Positions 38,101-47,871 of a stretch of 64,000 bases of DNA are shown one piece after another. Position numbers and translations under genes: made by a program. Each line of letters starts with the position of its first letter. Within the stretch, counting starts at the first letter, position 1. The notes below the pieces were generated by a model. It saw nothing but the letters and a program-made list of their open reading frames with translations. It was not told where the DNA came from and made no database searches. The DNA is from Dipetalonema caudispina (Eukaryota > Nematoda > Chromadorea > Rhabditida > Onchocercidae), in NCBI GenBank assembly GCA_013365325.1, contig JABVXV010000327.1:1-64000 (forward strand), given 5' to 3'.

Positions 38101-39808
38101 AATTAACGCAGACGTAGTACATGTCCACCGAACGATAAAACTACTTCAAACAGAATGAAAATGAAAAATTCTACCATACTTATATATATATATATACAAA
38201 TAGATAGATGAAAATGCAAATTACAGAAATCTGGAATTTGCATTTTTTTTTTTTTTCTGCAATTTGTAAATGCAAATTGCAGAAATTTTGGAACATCCTA
38301 TTTCCGACAAATCATCGAAATTATGTGATACTCATTTCCTTTCATCTATTTGCATGAAATATCAAGAATGCAAGAAAAGACTTCGTTTAAAAATCCTTGC
38401 CTTAACAGACTTGAAAATATCTAAATATGTTGAACATTGTTAAAATTCAAAATATTTCAGCAAATTTTTTTTTTTTTTTTTCCTTTATAAAAACCAACTT
38501 AACAACGGATTTTTTTTTTCCCCTTCAGGATAATAATTAAAATTAATGATAGTAATGGAATAACAAACCGTTAACGCAGCAACTGGGAAATGTTGGCCTA
38601 ATATATGATGACGCATCCGTGTTAGCATTACGACGACGGCGACTTGCCGAGGGAACATCAGCAGCGGGTTCCACATCTGCCGTACGTTTACGTGATGTTT
38701 CACCAGATGTTGCTGGTACCGTTGACGTTTCTGAAAATTTGCAACAAATAAAAATGTTTTTTACGATATAGATTTTGAAGGAAATTTCAAGCTTTAAATT
38801 TGAAATATATCAACTAATGAATTTTACAAGATTACAATTTCATTAAAACGATCAATTTCAACAAATTTTGTTGTTAATTACGCTGCTATTAAATTTTAAT
38901 CATTACGAAATCTCATTTTTTAAAAACAGATCATAAAAAAAATTTGTTGCCAAGAATACCATCATCAAGCTTTACCATCAGGATGAATTGTGTTAAACTT
39001 TATCATTCTATCGGACAGTATCAAATTTTATCACCAGAACAAGTTTTCTTTTCAATGATACCCTATGTGTGAAAAATCTATACCATTATAGCATATGCTT
39101 ATCTCATAATCATAATATGTTCATAACAAATCAATTTTTTTTTTTTTTAAATTTATAAAACTTTTATGAGGAAGAAAATTTTGGCCAAAATTTTTTCGAT
39201 TCATTTTTTTTTTTTTTTTTTTTCACGCAACAAACTATTTCGATGCAATCTTAGTTTTCATATTCCTACGATGTATTATTTTTGTTCTTTTCGCCGATAA
39301 CTTTTACTGGTACTTCATTTCTCATCCTTTTGATGTGAATAATAAAAGCGGCCACATCAGAGGACGAATTTATTGAATATGGCATCCCAAATTAACCATT
39401 ATATGCTTCAAACTTAGGAAAGTGTAAAGTATGCAGAAAAAAAAAAAAAAGAAAAAAAAAAAGCTATAGCATGGATCAGCAAATGCTACAACATTGTGAC
39501 TAATTTTAAAATTAAAATCCGAAACAAAAACATAAATGCCATTTTCGGATTATATGCATTCAATTCTTTCCTGCATGGGTGCAGTAAAAATTAATGATGA
39601 AAAATTTTAAACTTTCGTAAATTTTTGTGCATCAAAGCGTTTATTTCAATCCTTTCAAGTTAATTAGCATGAAGCCAATAACTCTTTCATCATTTAAATT
39701 TTCATGCAAAAGACGGTAAGAAATTAATATCAGTTAAAAAAACAAACCTGGGATTTGTTGAAAGACGAGGCCAAGATGAAGGGCCGATTCCACTTCTCTA
39801 CCCGACAT
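35128..39808 (-). CDS. RING-H2 E3 ubiquitin ligase, RNF38/RNF44 type
   Basis: Exons in transcript order: 39808-39748, 38730-38569, 37569-37403, 37178-37107, 36849-36701, 36404-36134, 35930-35701, 35551-35128. All joins are in phase, giving 511 residues, close to human RNF38. The N-terminal half is Pro/Ala/Ser/Thr-rich with basic patches (SRKRTADVE, SRRRRNAN) that could be nuclear localisation signals. Exon 6 carries a glutamine/alanine-rich stretch. The C-terminal RING-H2 reads C393-x2-C396-x14-C411-x-H413-x2-H416-x2-C419-x10-C430-x2-C433, preceded by PPKGMTKNEIDQLKSFRI, which matches the segment before the RING in RNF38/44. The family transfers ubiquitin from E2 enzymes; substrates here are unknown. 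A 78-residue Gly/Thr/Ser-rich tail after the RING is longer than I expect for the vertebrate proteins. 5' UTR exons probably lie further up (see 39895-39994 and 41971-42027). Several introns use GTTTGT donors. Confidence 0.9.
38077..38140 (-). other. Optional 64 nt exon in the RING E3 gene
   Basis: Bounded by a tttgaagtag acceptor and a GTTC|GTAAGT donor, one of the best donors in the gene. It reads VDMYYVCVNCGLMLQNV and continues in frame into the exon at 37569-37403. If joined to the main upstream donor (38569, phase 1) it shifts the frame to an early stop. If joined to a second donor (TGC|GTTAAC, exon end 38576) it stays in frame. It could also begin a shorter transcript at the ATG 38122-38120. 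No transcript evidence. Confidence 0.4.
38212..38286. promoter_or_regulatory. POU-octamer cluster inside twin hairpins (intronic)
   Basis: Three copies of ATGCAAAT (38214-38221, 38270-38277 and inverted at 38236-38243) lie within 65 bp. They sit in two adjacent hairpins: AAATGCAAATT at 38212-38222 pairs with 38235-38245 (11 bp), and CTGCAATTTG at 38257-38266 pairs with 38273-38282 (10 bp, 6 nt loop). The unit atgcaaatt-cagaaat is tandemly repeated. ATGCAAAT is the classical POU-domain (Oct) site. Confidence 0.45.
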
Positions 39809-39894
39809 CTCGTTTTTATTTCTTACAAAATTTTAAAAATTTGATTTTAAAGCGTCACACATATCAAAAGTTTGCAGTAATTCCTATATTTACC

Positions 39895-39994
39895 AGCAAA
39901 TAGCAGAAGTAGTAATAGAGCTGGTTTCCAGAGTTATTTTTGACTAGATGAAGACACATCTGAGGGCACCGAAACCAGGTGCACCGTTCCCTCC
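39895..39994 (-). other. Candidate exon upstream of the RING E3 start
   Basis: A clean acceptor (gatttcag, exon from 39994) and a CTG|GTAAAT donor (exon end at about 39895) bound about 100 bp that is richer in G+C than its surroundings. It most simply fits a 5' UTR exon of the E3 gene. It also reads as a terminal coding exon in two frames, one ending GGNGAPGFGALRCVFI-stop (a CAAX-like end) and one ending EGTVHLVSVPSDVSSSSQK-stop. I cannot choose between these. Confidence 0.35.
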
Positions 39995-42900
39995 CTGAAA
40001 TCTTTCAAATTTCATATATGTAATCAGCAAACCTCTACATGTAACTGTTGAACGAAGCGATGATAAAGAGAAAATTGAAATCCATTTGCAAAGTAAAAAA
40101 AAGTGTAAAAATAGCCTTTCACTAATCTAGTAAGGATAATGTAACAGGTATTCTTGATCAATTTTGTCATCAATACTAATAATTAAAATTAAAATTGACA
40201 ATTTCTGATATGATGTCAACAATGACCTTAGGATACTAATACCATTAAGCCTTCAAATTACAATATCATGAATTGTTTGCATTCATTTCAAATGCAAATT
40301 CAATAATCTATTATAGTCAAATTTTGTTGACATATGAGGGATTTGATCATTGTAATAAATATTTCATACATTCTTCCATTATAAATTTAAAATTTCAATT
40401 TAAATATTATAATCCGAATACTTGATATCTATTTATACAGTGCAAAAATTGTAATATGTAATTTTTCTTTTTTTCATAACATTTCATATTATCTGTTGAA
40501 TTCAACAACAACAACAACAACAACAACAACAAACTTTGTTATTATTCATAAATCCTCTAACGTTACCTAATTAATATATATTGCAAATCGTAATGATTGC
40601 TATTTGTTACTAACTACAAAATGGTATAGATCAGAGCTAATCAAACCTTATTACGGAAGATAATTTTGCAGAAACAATGGAAGAAATAGATGTCACAAGC
40701 CAGTAATACACATCATTTACTCCTCTTCAAATTATTCTCACTTTATCTATCCATTTCTCGTCGAATTGAAAAAAAAAAAAAAAAAAAAAAATTTACATTT
40801 CAATGAAAAATGAAGAAATTGAATGGGATAAAAGTAGATGAATCGCATAAATGCACAGTTCTAAAATGAATGCAAAACAGAAGAACGAAATACAATCAAT
40901 TAAATATTCATATTAAAATCAATTTTAACTCCAAAATTTTTTCTTTTCTTTTTTTTTTTTTTTTCGGCACAATTTATAAACGGCTTTATTCCTTCCTCAT
41001 CTCATTCATTTTCCTTCGTTTTCATATATCTTTCCGTTAACCTTTATCACATCATTCATTTCCTAGCATTCATGTTTTACTGTATTACCATCTGTCATCA
41101 ATTAATCAATCATCAAATTACATTTCGATTCAATCATCTGAACTCACATTTTTAATTTCATGTTGAGAGGAAAAAGAAAATGATCATAATTTAAGGTAAT
41201 CTATTGGCAAAACACTGAAACCTATCAAAAAATCACACTTAGTACTTAATATTCATAGCTTATACTATTTTTCAGTTTTGAATAAATGTAACGTATATTT
41301 CACGGATAGGTTACGTGTTAGTAGAAGGAAAACAAAAATAATCAATGGTTACTTCTACAATTAAATGAATGCACAAAAACGCTACAACGTATTATGAGTA
41401 AATTATTCCAAACGTTATGTCTGATATGAACATGGAATTGTATTAAACTATGATGCAATATACATTAACCTTTTCTGCCATTGTGTATGCAGTTATTTTA
41501 CGGATGAAATGTTGAGTAATTCGCTAAAATATCTCAAATTCGTAAATTGTAGTTAAATTTTTTGACGTGTGAAAATTTAAGTAAAATATAAGAAATTTTA
41601 AATGAATGTAATCATCATAAGCGCTGTGATAATTACATTCATTATATCATTATGAGTATCATGATATTATGGTATCGTTGTAATCAGCATAAATTGAATA
41701 ATCATGACAATGGCCATACCTACAATATTAACATGAACTAATTATATTAATGGCAGTAGCAAAAAGTAGTAGTAATCGTTGTTGTTGTTAATGATAACGA
41801 TGACAATATATTTTCAAATCATGATGATGTCATCGCATGTAAAATTTCATCCATGTAATAAATCATAAAATAGTAAATTAAAAAATGAATTCATTAAGCT
41901 AACAAGCATTAAAAACTATGATAAAATTAGGTAGGATAATTAGCTACCCAATGGTATATTAATCCATTACCTCATTTCCAGCATCCAATTTAGTCTTCGC
42001 TTTTGTAATGAATTGTTTCAACGACATGATGGAAACGTTGAAGCATAGTACGACATTCGCTTTTATGGAATAAATAAGAAGTGATAAGAAAGAAGCTGAG
42101 ATTTTACGGAAGTATAAAGGTAAGCCTGATTGTAGACAAGTAAAAGATGTATAATGAGGGAAGGTAATAAGTTTTGGATTAAATTCAACAGGAGAAGGAA
42201 GAGAAAAGGAATGATGAAAGTGAGAGAGAAGAATACTTTTGAAATATATGAAAGTTAGGATGATGAGTACAGTTGGATAGAGGAGACAGCAGGTAAACTC
42301 TTTCAGATAACAACGATATGCTCTCATTGCTGTAAATATTAATATGATAGTGAAATTGATAAATGGTGATAATGATGTGCTGATAGTAATAATAGTGAGG
42401 TAATGAAATAGGAGTAGCAAACCTGTTGGGATGATATAGTGCATTAATATAACTATACTCAATGAATCAAATCAACTATCTAATTCGTTCAACCAATGCT
42501 AACCACCGAAATTACATCACTTCGCATGGCATCATCGTCAAATTTTATCAGCTATAAATAGGAATCAAAAAGCATTGAGGTTTGTTCATTTCAATTAATT
42601 TGATGACCATCGGTAAAGCAACAACGTCACAATGCCGTATGCATGGTCGCAATTCAGGGAGAACTTGTTTATAAACACGGATTTCGGTACAATAATGAGT
42701 AATCATCAAAGTCAAATGAATGCTTCTTACTGTAACATTGAAGTGGTCAAGGAGTATGTCACAACAGGGAACTTTTACTAAAAGGTTACGTAAAATATGA
42801 AAACAAATTAATGGATTCATTTGAAATCATAAAATTATCAAGAAATTTCAAGTAAAGCCTAATTATAGTAGTGTAACGAATGACTAACTAATATTATCAT

Positions 42901-44161
42901 AACATTTGCATAATTTCAAGCTAACAGTAATCGATCTCACATTTTAATGCATTTTAAAACTGCTAAAAAATGATGCAATATCATTTAGAAAAATTATAAA
43001 AAAAAGAAAAAAAAAAAAAAAAAGGAAAAAAGAACGGAAAAGAAGAGAATAAATGAGTCTAAAACTGTAATAATTGCAAATTTTTAGTCATAAAATACTG
43101 CGGAAAAAAAGCCAATTTTTCAATGAATTTAAAAGAAGAGCGAAAAAAAAAAAAAAAAAAAAAACAAAATTTCAAACTGAAACAAGCGGAAAAATGAGCA
43201 ATGAATACATTCAAACATTTCTTTATTCCTCATTCTTTTTTCGGCGATTTCATTCAGCCATTTCCTCATTTGAGCGACGGATACAAATTTACCGCTCCCT
43301 CTCTCTCTCTCTCCCTCTCTCCCTTTTTCTCTCTTTTTTAGATTTGTTAACAAAATTCATTTTTTTTTTTCCAATATTTCCTCACTTTTTCTTTTTTTTT
43401 TATGAATAAAAAAGAAAAGAAAAGCAAAAATATTGTTAGATGGTAAGTGATAGAAACGAAAAAAGTTAATAACGAATAATTGTAAATATTGTTAAATTTG
43501 AATGCTTCTTTTTTTTTTTTTTTTTTTTTTTTTCTTTGAAGGTTAAACGATTTCATCGTATTTATTCTCAATTTGATGTTGATAGGCGAGGAGAAATTAA
43601 TGCAAAAATAGAAAAAGAAAGGATCGTAATCCTTTCAATGAGAGAAATTTAATACAGAATGAGCAAATTAATTGGAATTCTAGCAAAAGAAAAAAGAATG
43701 AGAGAATTTTTTAAATTTTAAATTTGATAAAATTAATATCTGACTTAAAACAGAAAAAAGGATGAATAAATCTAATTAGTAAAACAGATTTCATCTCAAA
43801 TATTTTCGATAAGCATTTAAAATTATTGCAAAAATTTTCAAGTTTTAACAATTATTGCATGCTTTTAAAATTTATCAAGGGAGAAAAAAATGAAGCTTCC
43901 AGCATATTTTTACAAAATAATCAGCAGTATCTAATTTTATTTCTTAAATTTAGTAAAAATCAAATGATGCATGACATCAATGATTTAAAGAAGGATAGAG
44001 CTGTTGATGCAATCAACAATGATAATCACATATGATTTAAGAAATTTTGCATAATTTTGATAATTGAAGATGATAAATTATGACGATTAACCAATTGATT
44101 TTTGGGAAACAATTAATTTGAATTCATTTTATGACATATTCCTATGACGTAATTTGTCGTG
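39995..44161. other. Intergenic, AT-rich, mostly empty
   Basis: Contains a pure (CAA)n/(ACA)n microsatellite at about 40504-40532, long A and T runs (40769-40790, 40949-40964, 43146-43164, 43508-43533), a (CT)n tract at about 43297-43331 and the small candidate exon at 41971-42027. No other exon is supported. Confidence 0.55.
41971..42027 (-). other. Candidate first coding exon, 19 codons
   Basis: ATG at 42027 reads MSLKQFITKAKTKLDAGNE and then meets a good donor, GAG|GTAATG. The phase is 0, compatible with the acceptor at 39994 (frame ending CVFI-stop, giving a 35-residue product). It could be an upstream exon or uORF of the RING E3 gene. It lies within a longer hydrophobic open frame (41959-42462) that I regard as compositional. 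Confidence 0.25.
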
Positions 44162-44357
44162 CTAGTCATACTTTTTTTTCAACTGATCTTTGTTCAATAT
44201 AGCTTCTATTTCTTGGCCCATTTCACTATCGATTCTGGCATCTTTTTCTTCCTCTAATCTATAATCTATGTTATGTTGTACTGCTTGGGGACCAAGCTGC
44301 ACTGGGACAACAGTATCTGAAAATGACGTTACAAAATTCCTACTTGAAAACAAATCT
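44162..44357 (-). CDS. Terminal coding exon of an unrecognised protein
   Basis: A good acceptor (gtttaatttcag, exon from 44357) opens a phase-2 exon of 64 residues ending in TAG at 44162-44164. The composition is protein-like: it begins DLFSSRNFVTSFSDTVV, has QLGPQAVQHNIDYRLEEEKD in the middle and ends ILNKDQLKKKYD, with an acidic and lysine-rich C-terminus. I do not recognise the family. The rest of the gene must lie at higher coordinates on the minus strand. A phase-compatible candidate is 46767-46831, but 2.4 kb of intron would separate them. Confidence 0.55.
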
Positions 44358-45142
44358 CTGAAATTAAACAAATAAACTATCAACAATGTTTATACAGTTG
44401 TTGCATCGTTAATAGTAATTTATGTTTGATTTAATATGAAATATTTGATATTGCTAATCTTTCCTTCTTATTTGGGAAATTTCTGAAACAATAAATAAAT
44501 GTTACAATGAAGTGGACAAATGGTTATTGATTGTTAGATAATGCTATAAAACATTCAAAAATTTGATCAAAATTTCAATTTCTCAAGATTGTTACGATAG
44601 CTTCATATGTAATTAGTTCAGCGATTATTTGCTAAATTTTTAAACTTGAATTTATAATTTTAAACATTTAATGCTTGAATATTTAAAATGTTTGGGTAAT
44701 AATCGCTTATTCGCTAGCAATGATGCCTGTTAACGTGTCATTTAAAACTCTGAATTACCGCTGTCATATAATTCGAAATTTAATACCAAAATTACTGTAA
44801 TTAGGGCAAATTTTCATTCCAGTTCCTCAATCTGCCAATTAATATTTATCATTTTGTAACATGATAATTTTTCTCCTAAAAATGAAAGTATAAAATTTAA
44901 CACTTTCCTAATTAATGAATTATTAACATTATCTAATGCTTCTTCAAAAAATATTTAAATAGTAAATGAAAGCATATCCGACAAAAATATTACAAGTTGT
45001 AAATATATCCTGAAAAGGATCGAGAGAGGAAAAAAAAAAAAAAAAAAAAAAGAAATTAATCTATTGCAAAAGAGATTAAAATGAAATATTCATTCCATTT
45101 TTTTTTAGGGGAAAAAAAAAAAAGAAAAAGACGGAAGTTATG

Positions 45143-45178
<36 letters not shown>

Positions 45179-46766
45179 AGGGAAGAAGTTGTGTGACGAT
45201 TAATTGTTGATAATATAGTTTGAAATGGGAAGGAAGTACGAGGAAGTACTGTGGAAAAAGTACAATGAAGGATTGAAGCACTTTTTTTTCCTTTCCTTTT
45301 TTTCACATTTTTTTTTTTTTTTTTTTTTTCTCAGAAAATTGACTACTAACAATAATGAATAAACAATGCTTAATTTAAAAGTTTAATAATACGTTGTTGT
45401 TCTTTTAATGGTTATTAAAAATTAAAGTTAAGTAAAGAAAGAAAAAAGAAAGGAAGAGAAAAAAAAAAAAAAAAAAGAAAGAGAGAGAGACATAAAAGAA
45501 GAAGAGCAAAATTTTGCATTCCACAAATTACCAACAATTTTGAAATTTAAAAAAAAAAAAAGAACAAAAAAAAGAAAGAAAGAAGAAAAGAGAAAAAGAA
45601 AGAGAAAGAGAAGAAGTTATGAATAAGAATCAGATAGAATTTTAGAGATTCTCAAAATTTTAATCTGAAATTTAAAAATTTTTGAGTGTACCTTTTATCG
45701 TACAATGACACAACTTGTAACATCAAATTTCTACTTTTATTTAGCATTTCTAAACCTTGAATTTCTAAATTCTATGTCAGTGTCATGCATTATTTCAGGG
45801 TTTATCCTTCTGCTTTCAAAGGTCGACTAATTTATTTACATAAACTGATGCAGTGCATTTATTTGCCCGTTTCCAAATCGACAAACGATGAATCACACAC
45901 TACATAGAGGACACTTCCAAAAATTCCTTTCAAGAGATTTCAAATTACATAAGGGTGAAATTCGAAATAAGAAAAAGGTAAAGAAAAAGAAAAAAAAAAA
46001 AAAAAAAGAAAAGATGGAAGGAAAACAGAAATTGCAGGTATGGCTAACTTGAAATTAACAGTTTTTCTTGAGAGAAAGATTAATTCTTCCACATTTTTGT
46101 GAAATAAGCAATAAGTTCTAATTTTCAATTTTTGTTTTCTTTTTTTTCCCTCTTTTTTAACTTCAATACATTCACTTTTCATCCCACAAATGATTATTTA
46201 ATGTTCTTAAAACTAACCTATTAAAATACAAACAATTAAAGGATGAATAAATTTAATTCCATTCATTGATTAGTTTCAGTTAATTAGTCGTAAAGCTTTA
46301 TGGCGTATGCAAAAGGCATTATTCTACAATAACAAACTGTTTATGACGATTCAAAATGCAATTTAACAATAAAAATTTTGTGGAATATTATCCGATAGCA
46401 TGAATGAAGAGCGATAAAAGTTAGAAGATAGATTACTGATGGAATTTCCATTTTTTGAATGAATATCAACAATATCAGTTTTGTTTACATATGGTAAATA
46501 CATACCTAATTCGAGAATTTTGCGTAAACAACAATAAATGAAATGAATGATTTGTGATTGAGAGAATTGCCGAACGAAAAAGTCTTACTTTTAAAGCATC
46601 AAAATTTTCGAAAACTAAACAAAAATACACGACCGAGGGGGTGGTGGTTGGTATTTGTGATGCTGGTAAATGACAGTAAAAGGTGGAAAAATGGGAAAAG
46701 GGAGGGGAAAAAGGCAAAAGAGAGGTGGCATAGAAAGAGTAGGATGAACAAATCATAAGAACAAAC
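44358..46766. other. Probable intron/intergenic DNA with A-rich tracts
   Basis: Very AT-rich. Long poly(A)/poly(T) blocks at 45029-45050, 45146-45175 and 45309-45330 and purine-rich GAAA/GAGA runs at about 45425-45617. No exon is supported. Confidence 0.5.
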
Positions 46767-46831
46767 CGAGGTGACCTTGATGTCCTCCCCCGCCCTCGCC
46801 TCCGCCCCCGCGTTATTCCCCCCTTTCCCAT
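46767..46831 (-). other. Candidate exon, Arg/Gly-rich, possible 5' partner of 44162-44357
   Basis: The minus-strand ATG at 46831 reads MGKGGITRGRRRGRGRTSRS and ends at a GTTTGT donor (CTCG|GTTTGT), a donor type used repeatedly by the certain genes here. Phase 2 matches the exon at 44357, giving CGA-GAT across the junction. The local G+C is much higher than the surroundings. An overlapping alternative frame (KYGVGNGKGGNNAG) is also open. Unproven. Confidence 0.25.
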
Positions 46832-46895
46832 TTCCTACCCCGTACTTCAATTCACATCCCTATCCCATTTTCTGTTGCCTTTAATTGAACCTTAA

Positions 46896-47087
46896 CTAAC
46901 CAGAAAATTGGAAGGCATTGTCCCATAAAGGTACATTTGTAAAGAACGGACGTTGATATTGCTGGCGTTCTTCCGGGTGGCATTTGTTAGCTTTGTGGAG
47001 GAGAGAGGGAAGAGGGTGCGCTGCACTTCGGCGGCTTCGATTCTCGTAAATGTTTAGATGGTGATCGTAGCGCCAGCCGCGGCGATG
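46896..47087 (-). other. Open, protein-like stretch beside the triplet repeat
   Basis: A minus-strand frame reads mixed-composition sequence (for example NIYENRSRRSAAHPLPSLLH and later PFFTNVPLWDNAFQFS) to a possible donor, TCTG|GTTAGT. Upstream it runs into the Tyr/His-coding triplet repeat. The donor phase (1) does not match the neighbouring candidate exon in its Arg/Gly frame, so I cannot place it in a gene model. Confidence 0.25.
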
Positions 47088-47308
47088 CTGTTGGTGGTAG
47101 TGGTAGTGATGGTAGTAGCAGTAATAGCAGTGGTAGTGATAGTGGTAGTGGTTGTGGTAGTTGATGGTGATGGTAATGGTGGTGATGGTTCAGTTGATAA
47201 TGATGGTGGTGGTGGTGGTAAGTGGTGGTGGCAGTGGTGGTAGTTGTGGTGGTAGTGGTAGTGGTAGTGGTAGTGGTAGTGGTAGTGGTAGTGGTGGTAG
47301 GGCTGTGC
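47088..47308. repeat. GGT/AGT triplet repeat array
   Basis: About 220 bp of degenerate ggt/agt/gat triplets on the plus strand. Because the triplets contain few stop codons, two minus-strand frames stay open through it (poly-Thr, and His/Tyr-rich) and a Val-rich frame is open on the plus strand. I treat it as a minisatellite. Confidence 0.85.
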
Positions 47309-47837
47309 TCCTTCACTCCGTTGAAATGTCAACACAATAACTTTGCGCTAAAACGCGCCTGCCCCTCGACCCTCAACCGATAACGCAAATATTTAAACCA
47401 TATTGATATATGTACATATATATATATATATAAAAGAAATAAAGTTAGACGCTTAAATCGTTCAAAATTTCACATCAAATTGTCATCAATTAAAATATCA
47501 TCATTATCATCATCAAAAAATATCATCTCATCATTCATCTCCTGTAGCAAATTCTAATTGTTGAAATTGAGGGAAAAAAGAGAATGTTATTTCATGAATT
47601 ATTTTTACTTTATTTTATAACTGATTTAATTTTGATTTTCCAACTATTGACAAAATTTACAAATTCAAATAATTGAAAAATCTTTTTTTTTTTTTAAATC
47701 TAAATCCAACATTGGCATTATTTTCATCTTAAAATAAAAAAAAAAGAAAAAAAAAAGAAATGAAAACTTAAAAGTATTACTACAATATTTAAAATAGCAT
47801 TATCTCTACTTTATTTTAATCTCGTGTCAATGGAAGG

Positions 47838-47871
<34 letters not shown>

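Noticed and set aside
41959..42462. 167-codon hydrophobic open frame on the minus strand
   Set aside because: The plus strand here is strongly purine-rich, which depletes stops in the pyrimidine-rich complement. The translation is a Leu/Ile/Ser/Phe mixture with no recognisable family. Only its last 19 codons, with a donor, look exon-like.
42548..42820. 90-codon minus-strand frame
   Set aside because: Reasonably mixed composition but no splice partner, no family match I recognise and no supporting context; left uncalled.
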